A stretch of DNA of 64,000 bases from Chengkuizengella axinellae (GCF_030730905.1 NZ_JAVAMP010000001.1:744001-808000), one strand, 5' to 3'; shown: positions 36,275 through 43,750, numbered from the stretch's first letter. Numbers and translations: made by a program. Notes: a model not told the origin generated them from the letters alone.

Positions 36275-36523
36275 ATTTATTAAAGTTACTGTGTTGGATT
36301 TGTGCCAATCAGGAGACTTAAGATAGTTTTGCCCCTCTCTTTCGGCAAGATCACCCACAAAGAACTTTTGATTTTCGTATTCAACTATTAAATTTTGATC
36401 ATCAAGTGGAACGTCCCCTCTTAACTCTCTAAATGTAGAAACACATGATAAATGACTTTGTGTGCCTCCTCTCCATTTGATCTTTGTTTTGTACTTCCCA
36501 ACATCTGCACCAACCGTAATCAT
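36152..36523 (-). pseudogene. ParM/StbA-like actin ATPase, N-terminal fragment
   Basis: 123-residue frame from ATG 36523 (RBS AAGGAGGG). It starts ITVGADVGKYKTKIKW, the phosphate-1 motif of actin-like plasmid segregation proteins, and includes FFVGDLAEREG and FSIVVGNPFGI (connect/phosphate-2 area). About 105 residues are real; the end is antisense portal sequence. Full-length proteins have ~320-390 residues. A 13-bp palindrome TGGATATTATCCA at 36549 just upstream could be its operator or centromere. It points to a plasmid-like module in the element's history. Confidence 0.65.
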
Positions 36524-36580
36524 CTATTACCCTCCTTCGGATGTTATCTGGATATTATCCAAAGTCTAAAATGAAGAAAA

Positions 36581-36847
36581 TTGGTAGAAGTGAAACTCGA
36601 TGAAAAAGAAGTGAGAAAAATCATTATAGAAAAACTAGAGGACAAAGTTAAAGAAATAGATGCTGAACATGTGTTTTGGGATACTGCTGAATTAAGACGG
36701 CGCACTTGCATGTGTTGGAATACTATTCAAAACACTTTCTTTGATGATCCTAGATTCATAAAAAGGAAAATTGGGCACAAATGGTATTTCCCTGCAAGGG
36801 AGACAAGAGAGTTCTTAGTTGAGTGGTTAGAGGAACAACCGAAATAA
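36581..36847 (+). CDS. DUF771-type phage protein
   Basis: 88 residues matching DUF771: VFWDTAELRRRTCMCWNTIQNTFFDDPRFIKRK (in parts) and HKWYFPARETREFLVEWL. Probably a winged-helix/excisionase-like DNA-binding protein. Start is TTG 36581 with weak RBS; GTG 36590 is the alternative. Confidence 0.7.
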   Translation: MVEVKLDEKEVRKIIIEKLEDKVKEIDAEHVFWDTAELRRRTCMCWNTIQNTFFDDPRFIKRKIGHKWYFPARETREFLVEWLEEQPK

Positions 36848-36961
36848 TACCTTGTTGTGAAATATTAGGAGTTTGATATGATAGAATAGTACAGCATACC
36901 AGTTTGGCAAAACTAGTTGTATGTTTATGGGCAAATAAAGTCTTATTGGGGAATAAGACGG

Positions 36962-36991
36962 AATCACTGACTTAGGAGGTCAGTGATTTTT
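36962..36991. terminator. Bidirectional terminator at the C1 end
   Basis: AATCACTGAC...GTCAGTGATT with T's on both strands, just beyond the stop of C1. Confidence 0.75.
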
Positions 36992-36998
36992 AAGTTAT

Positions 36999-37193
36999 TT
37001 AAAATAATGGTGTGCCAATTTGGAAACTTAAATCAAATTGATCGACTCTAGGCAAACTTGGTTGGAATGCTTGATCAAATCCAGCTTGAAAAGCAGTATT
37101 ATCCGTACTGTAACATCTATTTTTTCTACTTCCTAATAAAACGATCACCAACAAAACAAACAACACTAACACCACTGCTATAAATGCACTCAT
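36999..37193 (-). CDS. Family C YjcZ-like sporulation miniprotein, copy C1
   Basis: 64 residues. Starts MSAFIAVVLVLFVLLVIVLLG, one long hydrophobic segment typical of YjcZ-type spore proteins, followed by a polar tail (FQAGFDQAFQPSLPRVDQF). ATG 37193 follows GGGGGTG. The sigma-K-like promoter is at 37223-37252. Confidence 0.75.
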   Translation of the reverse strand: MSAFIAVVLVLFVLLVIVLLGSRKNRCYSTDNTAFQAGFDQAFQPSLPRVDQFDLSFQIGTPLF

Positions 37194-37222
37194 TCTTTTC
37201 ACCCCCCTATAGTCTTATACTG

Positions 37223-37252
37223 TATAGTATGTTAATAGACTCCATTTGGTAT
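37223..37252 (-). promoter_or_regulatory. Sigma-K-like promoter of C1
   Basis: On the minus strand: ATACC, 16 nt, CATACTATA. This fits the -35 AC and -10 CATAnnnTA pattern of sigma-K promoters (established knowledge). The same layout precedes C2, C4 and C5. Confidence 0.65.
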
Positions 37253-37456
37253 AGGACAGGTGTTCTAAGACAAGCACACATTTTTAGTAGAATCACTGGC
37301 AAGCCACTGACTTAGGTTGGTGGTTTTTTGTTTGTCAAAATCAACTGAAATTATTCCATTTTCTATTTTATGAGAAAACAAAAACCCCATTAACAGCTAA
37401 TGGAGTAAATCAGAGCTTAATACTTTGTGTAATGGCTTGCTAAATGAATCGGTCTG

Positions 37457-37582
37457 TCACACAAATCCTAATAATCCTGGACCTGTAATAATAATGTCTG
37501 AATGTTCAATGGTACTCTTACCAAACAATATGATGACTAACAAAATAAACAACACTAACACCACTGCTAGAAATGAGCTCAT
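37457..37582 (-). CDS. Family C YjcZ-like sporulation miniprotein, copy C2
   Basis: 41 residues (MSSFLAVVLVLFILLVIILF, then KSTIEHSDIIITGPGLLGFV). The hydrophobic part matches C1 and C3; the tail differs. RBS GGAGGTG. Too short for ordinary ORF cut-offs but with promoter, RBS and family match. Confidence 0.7.
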   Translation of the reverse strand: MSSFLAVVLVLFILLVIILFGKSTIEHSDIIITGPGLLGFV

Positions 37583-37609
37583 ATCTTTCACCTCCATATT
37601 TTCATACTA

Positions 37610-37639
37610 TATAATATGTTAATAGACTCTTATTGGTAT
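37610..37639 (-). promoter_or_regulatory. Sigma-K-like promoter of C2
   Basis: Minus strand: ATACC, 16 nt, CATATTATA. Confidence 0.65.
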
Positions 37640-37720
37640 AGGACAAGTGATCTAAGACAAGCGCATATTTAAGCCACTAACTTAGGTTGGTGGTTTTTTG
37701 TCTTTCATCCTCAAAAATAG

Positions 37721-37909
37721 TTATAGTACTTCTTCTTGACGTATTAGTTCACGTTCAATGGCTTCAGGTTGTATAAAAACCTGAGATTGTGCTGGTTCTC
37801 TCATAAATAATCCACTGGATAGTTCATAGTAGCACCTTTTAGTTAATAATACTAATACAATGACTAATAAAATAAACAACACTAACACCACAGCTATAAA
37901 TGAGCTCAC
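37721..37909 (-). CDS. Family C YjcZ-like sporulation miniprotein, copy C3
   Basis: 62 residues from GTG 37909 (MSSFIAVVLVLFILLVIVLV...). The start is chosen because GGAGGTG lies at the normal distance and aligns with the other copies. The longer tail is rich in Glu/Gln (QSQVFIQPEAIERELIRQEEVL). The -10-like CATAGTATA is at 37937-37945, but its -35 is poor. Confidence 0.7.
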   Translation of the reverse strand: MSSFIAVVLVLFILLVIVLVLLTKRCYYELSSGLFMREPAQSQVFIQPEAIERELIRQEEVL

Positions 37910-37961
37910 ATCTTTCACCTCCACATAAGCTTTATCTATACTATGTTAATAAATAGTTTCT

Positions 37962-38060
37962 TTAACCAAGATCAATAAAATCCGAATCATTATACAATAA
38001 AACAATTACCAATAAGATAAATAAAACTAATATAACCACCACATTAACAATTGCGCCCAT
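37962..38060 (-). CDS. Family C YjcZ-like sporulation miniprotein, copy C4
   Basis: 32 residues (MGAIVNVVVILVLFILLVIV, then LLYNDSDFIDLG). ATG 38060 behind GGAGGTG; promoter at 38089-38118. The start MGA resembles C5 rather than C1-C3. Confidence 0.7.
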   Translation of the reverse strand: MGAIVNVVVILVLFILLVIVLLYNDSDFIDLG

Positions 38061-38088
38061 CTGTTTCACCTCCGTAAGTTTTATACTA

Positions 38089-38118
38089 TATACTATGTTA
38101 ATAGACTTCATTTGGTAT
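38089..38118 (-). promoter_or_regulatory. Sigma-K-like promoter of C4
   Basis: Minus strand: ATACC, 16 nt, CATAGTATA; the surrounding ~60 bp is nearly identical to that of C1 and C5. Confidence 0.65.
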
Positions 38119-38189
38119 AGGACAGGTGTTCTAAGACAAGCGCATATTTTACTCCTAAACGAAAAATAACCATCCATTAAAGGTGGTAA

Positions 38190-38423
38190 TTATCTTCCAA
38201 ATGGTGAATCATAATCCCTAGTCATTATAATCTTGATATTCTGTGTATCTCCACTATCACATTCTATATAGCCACCTTTAACAAGTCCGTTCAAAGTTGA
38301 GCGGACTGTTTTCTCGTCTTTGCCTGTTTTGACTTCTAACTCAGGGATAGTCGGCATTCTTCTTCTAGTAGCTGAGTAGTTGTATAGGATTCGTAATACC
38401 TTTCTTTCTAGGTCTGTAAGCAT
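38190..38423 (-). CDS. Winged-helix regulator downstream of yolD
   Basis: 77 residues. LERKVLRILYNYSATRRRMPTIPELEVKTGKDEKTVRSTLNGLVKGGYIECDS (in parts) is a LexA-N-terminus-like winged helix without a catalytic domain. ATG overlaps the yolD stop (TGATG), so it is coupled to yolD under one SOS-type promoter. A second, broken copy is at 42456. Confidence 0.75.
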   Translation of the reverse strand: MLTDLERKVLRILYNYSATRRRMPTIPELEVKTGKDEKTVRSTLNGLVKGGYIECDSGDTQNIKIIMTRDYDSPFGR

Positions 38424-38764
38424 CACGAAACCCCCACTATATCAATAAACTTAATCCATTCATAATCATCTTCATGCTTGAGCTTTATTTGTCTCAGCTG
38501 AGTATCAAATTTAGTTACTATTCCAGTTTTCAAGGTATTCTCACCAAAATCAGTAAATAATTCTAATGTGATTTCAGTTTGTTCCATCATGGATTGAGAT
38601 AGTTGTTCAGATATAACATTAATTTCTTCCTCTGCTAACTCTGGTTTAGTTTTTCTATGTCTTTCCTTTTGAAAGTGGTTCATTAATTCTTTATGTTCGG
38701 GTAGCATCATCCTACTTGCCTCCCACATCATGTTTGATCCTTCAGTTAGTTTGTTTTCTTTCAA
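38423..38764 (-). CDS. YolD-like protein
   Basis: About 113 residues of the YolD-like family: MMWEASRMMLPEHKELMNHF near the N-terminus and YEWIKFIDIVGV at the end. YolD proteins usually accompany Y-family DNA polymerases in the SOS response. Here no polymerase is adjacent and a winged-helix gene takes that place. Start TTG 38764 is 6 nt after AAGAGGTG; GTG 38773 is possible. Confidence 0.8.
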   Translation of the reverse strand: MKENKLTEGSNMMWEASRMMLPEHKELMNHFQKERHRKTKPELAEEEINVISEQLSQSMMEQTEITLELFTDFGENTLKTGIVTKFDTQLRQIKLKHEDDYEWIKFIDIVGVS

Positions 38765-38780
38765 TTGCTTCACCTCTTAT

Positions 38781-38803
38781 GGAACATTTGTTCTTATTAT
38801 ATA
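38781..38803 (-). promoter_or_regulatory. LexA-type SOS box with promoter of yolD
   Basis: Minus strand: TATAAT (within TTATATAATAAG) followed directly by AGAACAAATGTTCC, matching the Bacillus LexA box CGAACRNRYGTTYC at 13 of 14 positions. The box covers the expected transcription start. Confidence 0.75.
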
Positions 38804-38914
38804 AGAGGTAAATGGAGATGTGCAAGAGTACATTTTTGGAATAGAGTACACACATCCAGTCAATAAGCTAATTGTTCTCATACAATGTAGAAAAAACTAA
38901 AAGGACGTGATTTC

Positions 38915-39394
38915 ATGGGTGTATTTGATGAGAGCAAGTGTAATTGTTGTGTTTGTCCGATGCAGTGTGTTTTGGAGCAGTTGGTTGGAGAGGAGCCCGA
39001 TTTTATTTTGACCCCAAACAGCATAATTCAAAACCCTATTATTACTAATGTTAGTGAATTCATTGTATCGACTTCTAATGTTGGTAGTATTCCAGTTTCT
39101 CAAGTTACCCGTATCGCTGCACCTAATTTAGAATCAATAATTACAAGAGTTTTATCAGCTTTAAAACCTATAATGAAAAGTAAAGGAGAATGTGCTTGTT
39201 GCGAAGTCCCTATGACAAATTTATTAATGCCCGAAACTGGGAATAATATTGGAATTGAATCCATTGGACCATCAGGAGGACTAGTTACAATCACACTCTT
39301 AGACATTGGGAAAGGAATTGTTGTAGGACCCGATACTTTTGGATCTCAATTCAATATATTCTCCACATGTGCAATTACAAGGGTTTCTTCTTAA
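38915..39394 (+). CDS. Family A protein, copy A2
   Basis: 159 residues, intact: MGVFDESKCNCCVCPMQCVL..QLVGEEPDFI, VSEFIVSTSNVGSIPVSQVTRI (one conserved Cys is Ser here), then KGECACCEVPMTNLLMPETGNNIGI and IFSTCAITRV. The upstream has the family's GTACACACATCCAGTCAA box, CATACAATG and an AAAAGGACGTGATTTC leader shared with A3, A5 and A7. Last family A gene inside the prophage limits. Confidence 0.75.
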   Translation: MGVFDESKCNCCVCPMQCVLEQLVGEEPDFILTPNSIIQNPIITNVSEFIVSTSNVGSIPVSQVTRIAAPNLESIITRVLSALKPIMKSKGECACCEVPMTNLLMPETGNNIGIESIGPSGGLVTITLLDIGKGIVVGPDTFGSQFNIFSTCAITRVSS

Positions 39395-39460
39395 TCCACC
39401 CAATAAATTAATAAACAACTTAAAAATCCCCACCAACTACCTAGTCAGGGGGGATTGTGT

Positions 39461-39601
39461 TTATTTAACTTTAGAATTATACTCTAATACTGCTTTTTCA
39501 ATTGTTGCTTTGATTTCATCTTTTGTAAATTTAATCCCTAAACTTCCTAGTTTTGAACTCGCATAATTATAAATATCCGAGGGATGATCGGAAAGGTTAT
39601 T
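39461..39601 (-). pseudogene. LL-H-type phage holin, C-terminal remnant
   Basis: The minus-strand frame ends ASSKLGSLGIKFTKDEIKATIEKAVLEYNSKVK (in parts, stop TAA at 39461-39463), like the C-terminus of LL-H-family holins. It is open back to about 39601 with no start and no membrane segment. A copy of the last 14 codons recurs on the plus strand at 40942-40986. Confidence 0.5.
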
Positions 39602-39645
39602 TCACATATACACAAACAGCACACTATAGAGGGAGGAATTTTTAA

Positions 39646-39951
39646 ATGGGAGTTTTAAACTGGTTGTTCGATAAGGAAAACAAAGCTATAATTTGCGGAA
39701 GGGTAGACCCACGCATTGAAAGTGTAATGACTGCTTATGTAGCTCTCCATAATGCAAAAGTGGATGAAGTAGATCATATAACTGATGATGATGTCATTGA
39801 GGATGCACTCAAATTATATTTGCGCGGTTCCCTTCATGTGGATGATGAAAATATCAGGGTCAAAAAACAGAATGTGAAGCCGACATATATTAATGACTAT
39901 AGAACATCAAGAGGAAGAGCACAGGCTAGAGAGTTGATAATGCATGATTGA
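39646..39951 (+). CDS. Uncharacterised small protein near the prophage end
   Basis: 101 residues with RBS GGGAGG. Soluble: MGVLNWLFDKENKAIICGRVDPRIES, helical middle, acidic VDEVDHITDDDVIEDALKLYL and a basic end (RTSRGRAQARELIMH), read in parts. The middle resembles ribbon-helix-helix-like sequences (IEDALKLYL), which is uncertain. Confidence 0.5.
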   Translation: MGVLNWLFDKENKAIICGRVDPRIESVMTAYVALHNAKVDEVDHITDDDVIEDALKLYLRGSLHVDDENIRVKKQNVKPTYINDYRTSRGRAQARELIMHD

Positions 39952-40070
39952 AATAAAATGAAACCAAATTACAGTAAAAATAGTTGTGAAAACGATATTA
40001 AAACAATCGAAATTTTTGTTGAATTTAAAGCTGGAGAGTGTGGTATGATAAGGATTTTGACATATTAGAT

Positions 40071-40104
40071 CTGTTGACAAAATTGTTGACGAATTGTTGA
40101 CGAA
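40071..40104 (+). repeat. Direct repeats near the right attachment repeat
   Basis: CTGTTGACA followed by two copies of ATTGTTGACGA, matching those at 16231-16250. Confidence 0.5.
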
Positions 40105-40212
40105 TTCAGTAGTTTTCTATATTTTCTATCACTTTCTATGGAATTACGAAACTCTAAAACCCTTGATATTAAAGGATATATGTCTTTGATATGTTTATAT
40201 ATATTGGTCTTT

Positions 40213-40319
40213 GCCATCTTGACAGGGTGGAGGGCACAGGTTCGAACCCTGTTCAGGTCACCAATATCAAACGCCGAAATCCTTTGTGTATCAAGGGATT
40301 TTTCTTTTTTGTTAAATTT
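40213..40319 (+). repeat. Second attachment repeat (attR / junction of tandem prophages)
   Basis: Repeats 16091-16197 with two mismatches; contains the tRNA-Val part from the anticodon stem to CCA. The 5' half of the tRNA is absent, so this is a tRNA fragment and not a gene. Followed by another integrase fragment instead of host sequence. Confidence 0.9.
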
Positions 40320-40388
40320 GTGGTTATACATAATTTCAGTTAAAAAACATAGTTGGGAACATATATTGGGAACGGATTTATTTCACTA

Positions 40389-40712
40389 CTATTTCGACTT
40401 CTTTCTAAGTTGTTCGAATGTATCTGCGACAGCTTCATCCGCAGATTTAATTAAATGTCCATATCGATCGATCATTCTTGAAGTTGACCATCCCATTCTT
40501 TTTGTGATTGTTGCGTCGTGGTGTTTTGCACTTATCGCCATGGTAACGTGCGTATGTCGAATATCATGTAGCCTTATTTTACGAAGGTTGTTTCTTTTAA
40601 TAAATCTATTCCACCACATTGTAGGTGACGTATAATATAGAGCTTGTCCATATGGATCGCAAAAAACAAAGTCAAATTCACTTTCTGTCCAGTCAGAACC
40701 CACTTGTGATTT
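40389..40712 (-). pseudogene. Integrase fragment of a second prophage
   Basis: Encodes the last ~107 residues of an integrase nearly identical to the one at 16264, from KSQVGSDWTESEFDF to the C-terminus. It keeps the H-x-x-R motif (HDIRHTH) that the first copy lost, and GWSTSRMIDRYGH with the catalytic Tyr. The N-terminal ~270 residues are missing. The break at about 40712 joins it to a terminase fragment. Confidence 0.85.
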
Positions 40713-40715
40713 AAC

Positions 40716-40949
40716 GCGTATTTTACTTATGAATATTTATCTGATGAACATAATTCGGAGAATGAGGATAATATCGTCTTACACGCGGAAGATGGCATTA
40801 AACATGATCCACTCGAAGAGATAGCGTCAATCCATCGTGAGTTTTTTGAGTTATGTGATTACGTGGGCCATGACGTTCGAAATGCCAGATTAGGAATCGC
40901 AGCAGCCAGGGGACATTCTAAATCTGGTATGTTTTCAAATAACCATTGA
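40716..40949 (+). pseudogene. Terminase large subunit fragment
   Basis: 78 codons matching residues ~68-145 of the terminase at 32911 (AYFTYEYLSDEHNSENEDN, HREFFELCDYVGHDVRNARLG, AAARGHSKSGMFSN), about 85% alike. Joined on the left to an integrase fragment and on the right to a holin tail. Confidence 0.85.
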
Positions 40950-40986
40950 AAAGGCGGTATTAGAGTATAATTCTAAAGTGAAATAA
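40942..40986 (+). pseudogene. Holin C-terminal fragment
   Basis: TIEKAVLEYNSKVK-stop, the same 14 codons as the end of the holin remnant at 39461, in the opposite orientation. It marks the right end of the second prophage remnant. Confidence 0.6.
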
Positions 40987-41061
40987 GAAAATTCCCCACT
41001 GGCTTTAGGTAGTTGGTGGGATTGAATGAGTGGTTGGAAATTTGAGAATCTTAATTGTTTG

Positions 41062-41544
41062 CTAATTTGTTGTTGAGGTAGTTGGAATGATTCTTGTAAT
41101 TGCACATGTGGAAATAGCTAAATCAAGATCACTGTCCCCTTGATCAAGCAAAACAATTCCTTTTCCAACTTTAAATATCGTGCCTACAACAATAGGTTGT
41201 AATTGAAATAAAAATTCAATTTCTACTTCCTGACCTATCATTTTATTTAGTTGCCGCGTTATAGAATTTTCACAGCAGACACATTCACCTGTATTTTTTT
41301 GAGTATTTTTTAATTTTAACTTATTGGTTAATGTTGCAGGATATGAAACAGCATTAATATTACAAACTGGAAATTCTCCTATCTCAGAGAATGCAATAAA
41401 ATTTTTGACGTCAAATAGAGGTTCTGGTTCCATAGAAGCGCTGATGAGTGTAATAATTTGTACTTCTTGCCCCACCAACTGCTCCAAAACACACTGCATC
41501 GGACAAACACAACAATTGCAAATCGACTCATCAAAAACACCCAT
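41062..41544 (-). CDS. Family A protein, copy A3
   Basis: 160 residues, intact. CNCCVCPMQCVLEQLVGQEVQI, VKNFIAFSEIGEFPVCNINAV, then CVCCENSITRQLNKMIGQEVEI, FKVGKGIVLL and STCAITRI (read in parts). It shows the twofold internal repeat of the family clearly. Leader and upstream box (CATACAATA, GTACACACGTCCAGTCAA) as in A2. It is the first family A copy outside the prophage. Confidence 0.75.
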   Translation of the reverse strand: MGVFDESICNCCVCPMQCVLEQLVGQEVQIITLISASMEPEPLFDVKNFIAFSEIGEFPVCNINAVSYPATLTNKLKLKNTQKNTGECVCCENSITRQLNKMIGQEVEIEFLFQLQPIVVGTIFKVGKGIVLLDQGDSDLDLAISTCAITRIIPTTSTTN

Positions 41545-41626
41545 GAAATCACGTCCTTTTTAGTTTTTAATATTGTATGAGTAGAAATAACGTTTTGACT
41601 GGACGTGTGTACTGTATAAAGGAATA

Positions 41627-41694
41627 TCCGCTAATACCACTGTCAGTTTGTAAGTTATATTTGTATAATGAGGATAAGGACACAGTCATATTTA
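41627..41694 (+). repeat. Repeated intergenic block (copy 1)
   Basis: ATCCGCTAATACCACTGT..., GTAAGTTATATTTGTATAATGA, AAGGACACAGTCA. Recurs at 47692-47757 and in a shorter form at 50353-50430. After it an ATG opens only a short frame (MRIRTQSYL...), so it may carry a promoter plus micropeptide or be a relic. Confidence 0.5.
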
Positions 41695-41858
41695 AGTACT
41701 TTTTTGCAGACACCGAAAAAAAGCTTCTTCTAATTAAATGGAGAAGTTTTTTATTTGGAGTTAGCCTCAAGTGGATCATGGAGTGATAGGAAGAAACAGT
41801 GCAGAAGTAAGTTTATTCCCCCACTGGTTTAGGTGAAGCTGGTGGGGGAGAATAATTA

Positions 41859-42308
41859 TTAAATTACTCGAGTTATTTTACAAATGGAATATGCACCCCA
41901 AATTGTTGGCGCTTCATCCAATAGGAGGATTCCTTCTCCAACCCCAGTAATCGTACCCCCAGTTTGAGGAGTAGATTGAATATATTCTATGGTAACGAAT
42001 TGTCCAACTTTGGACTTTAACAGATTAGCTAAAGGATCTTCACAGCAAGCACATTCTCCCTTATTTTTTTGTATATCTTTCAATTTTATTTCAATAGATG
42101 GATTGAAGTATTCAACACCAGGTATATTTCAAATAGGAATAACACCGTTTGTAGTAAAAAGCAAAAAATCCCTAACATCATTAATCGTAGTAGAAAGTGG
42201 AGGTCCAAGAAGACTTCTTACAAATACCTGCTCCCCTATCAATTTGTCTAACACACACTGCATAGGACAAACACAACAATCGCAAATCGACTCATCAAAA
42301 ACACCCAT
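41859..42308 (-). pseudogene. Family A protein, copy A4, one nonsense codon
   Basis: Starts at ATG 42308 (MGVFDESICDCCVCPMQCVL). The frame is intact except for TGA at 42129-42131, exactly where other copies have the conserved Cys of the P-x-C-x-I motif (here PI-stop-NI). It continues with KGECACCEDPLANLLKSKVGQ to YSICKITRVI. A single TGC/TGT-to-TGA change would explain it. Confidence 0.8.
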
Positions 42309-42426
42309 GAGATCACATCCTTTTAGTTTTTTTATTAGTGTATTCAGTTTGTATTGTTTTGCCTGGACGTGTACCTATTCTCAAAAATTGTACTCTTGCT
42401 TATTCCCCTGTACCTCTTATATAATA

Positions 42427-42440
42427 AGAACAAATGTTCC
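42427..42440 (+). promoter_or_regulatory. LexA-type SOS box, second copy
   Basis: AGAACAAATGTTCC directly after TATATAAT, identical in layout to the box at 38781. Confidence 0.7.
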
Positions 42441-42455
42441 GATAAAGGTGATTTC

Positions 42456-42683
42456 ATGCTTGCTTATTTACAAAGAAAAGTATTACGAATCCTATACAAT
42501 TACTCAGCTACTATACGTAGAATGCCAACCATACCAGAGTTAGAAATCAAAACAGGAAAAGATGAAAAAACAGTCCGCTCAACTTTGAAAGGACTTGTTA
42601 AGGGTGGATATATATAATGTGATAATGGAGATACGAAGAATATCAAGATTATAAAGACTAGGGATTATGAGTCTCCTTTTTAG
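42456..42683 (+). pseudogene. Winged-helix regulator, second copy, interrupted
   Basis: ATG 42456 opens the same protein as 38190 (RKVLRILYNYSATIRRMPTIPELE). TAA at 42615-42617 replaces the Glu codon of GGYIECD, and the frame then continues CDNGDTKNIKII to TAG 42683. The yolD gene that precedes the first copy is deleted here, so the SOS promoter drives the winged helix directly. The 53-residue product still holds the whole DNA-binding fold. Confidence 0.75.
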
Positions 42684-42731
42684 TACAAAGGAATGATTTT
42701 ATGTTAAAATCTTCTTTTGAGGAGGGTTATA

Positions 42732-43343
42732 ATGAATTTTAAAATCGTAATAGCAATACTATCTTTATCGATTTTAGTCGGTTGTAATAAGTTTATAATT
42801 GAACCAAAAGTAGAATCAAAAGTTGAAACAAATCCATTCTCATTAGAAGATATGTGTATTATTAATACAAAAGATTCAGGAGAAATCTGTTATGGAATGA
42901 ACAGAAATGATGCAGAGAAAACTTTGGGAGCTGTACTTGAAGAAGGAAAATCAACAGTACTATATGATCATAAAGTAAACATTGGTTATAGTGATGAGAA
43001 AGTATACTCAATTCATTTAGGTGTTGGATCTGAAGGTATATATAAAACAACTCGTGGTGCTGAAATAGGATTGCATAAAGAAGATATTAAAAAGTTATAC
43101 GGAAGCAAAGAAGGAATAGAATTAGGTGAAACAGAGCTTACTTATTTATTTAACATGGAAAAAGAAGCATATTACGAGTCTATGGATGAATATTTTGAAG
43201 AAATTAAATCAGTTTTAAATCAAGCAGAAGATGATACTGAAAAATTGCAAGATATATTTCAATTTTCAATAGGAATAGGTCCAGATGGTTTAGTAGATTC
43301 TCTATATATGAAAGATGCTAGAGGATATGAAGTTGTGTATTAA
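42732..43343 (+). CDS. Uncharacterised lipoprotein
   Basis: About 203 residues from ATG 42732 (RBS GAGGAGGG). Signal peptide with lipobox ILVGC. Then a domain starting ICYGMNRNDAEKTLGAVLEEG, which looks like a SmpA/OmlA-type or DUF4309-like motif (uncertain), with IGLHKEDIKKLYG repeated later in the same pattern, suggesting two halves. A hairpin ACCACCTTcaaAGGTGGT follows the stop. Probably host gene; role unknown. Confidence 0.6.
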   Translation: MNFKIVIAILSLSILVGCNKFIIEPKVESKVETNPFSLEDMCIINTKDSGEICYGMNRNDAEKTLGAVLEEGKSTVLYDHKVNIGYSDEKVYSIHLGVGSEGIYKTTRGAEIGLHKEDIKKLYGSKEGIELGETELTYLFNMEKEAYYESMDEYFEEIKSVLNQAEDDTEKLQDIFQFSIGIGPDGLVDSLYMKDARGYEVVY

Positions 43344-43506
43344 TAATGTGTAAACCACCTTCAAAGGTGGTTATTTTTGTCTAGGAATAGAAAATGGAAT
43401 AATTTCAGTTGATTTTAGACAAATAAAAAACCACCAACATAAGTGCGCCGGTTGGCTTGTCAGTGATTCTACTAAAAATGTGTACTTGTCTTAGAACACT
43501 TGTCCT

Positions 43507-43536
43507 ATACCAAATACAATTTATTGACATAGTATA
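43507..43536 (+). promoter_or_regulatory. Sigma-K-like promoter of C5
   Basis: ATACC, 16 nt, CATAGTATA; same as C1, C2 and C4. Confidence 0.65.
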
Positions 43537-43564
43537 TAGTATAAAACTTACGGAGGTGAAAAAT

Positions 43565-43750
43565 ATGGGTGCATTTGTTGATGTGTTGATTATATTAGTG
43601 TTGTTTATTCTGTTAGTGATCATTTTATTGGGAGATAGAAGAAGATACGCAACAATTCAACAGGATGATCAAGGTGTTAGTATTTGTAATAGGGCTATGT
43701 TGGATCTTACGGGACCAAGTAATGAAGCTCAGATCTTTCAACCTAGGTAA
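43565..43750 (+). CDS. Family C YjcZ-like sporulation miniprotein, copy C5
   Basis: 61 residues from ATG 43565 (MGAFVDVLIILVLFILLVI). The tail is polar and ends in SNEAQIFQPR. RBS CGGAGGTG. Only plus-strand copy of the family and the only one right of the prophage. Confidence 0.7.
   Translation: MGAFVDVLIILVLFILLVIILLGDRRRYATIQQDDQGVSICNRAMLDLTGPSNEAQIFQPR

Noticed and set aside
40213-40262. Second tRNA-Val gene
   Set aside because: Only the part from the anticodon stem to CCA is present; acceptor 5' strand and D arm are missing.
40138-40635. 165-residue plus-strand frame over the attachment repeat
   Set aside because: It runs through the tRNA fragment and then antisense to the integrase fragment; no RBS or family.
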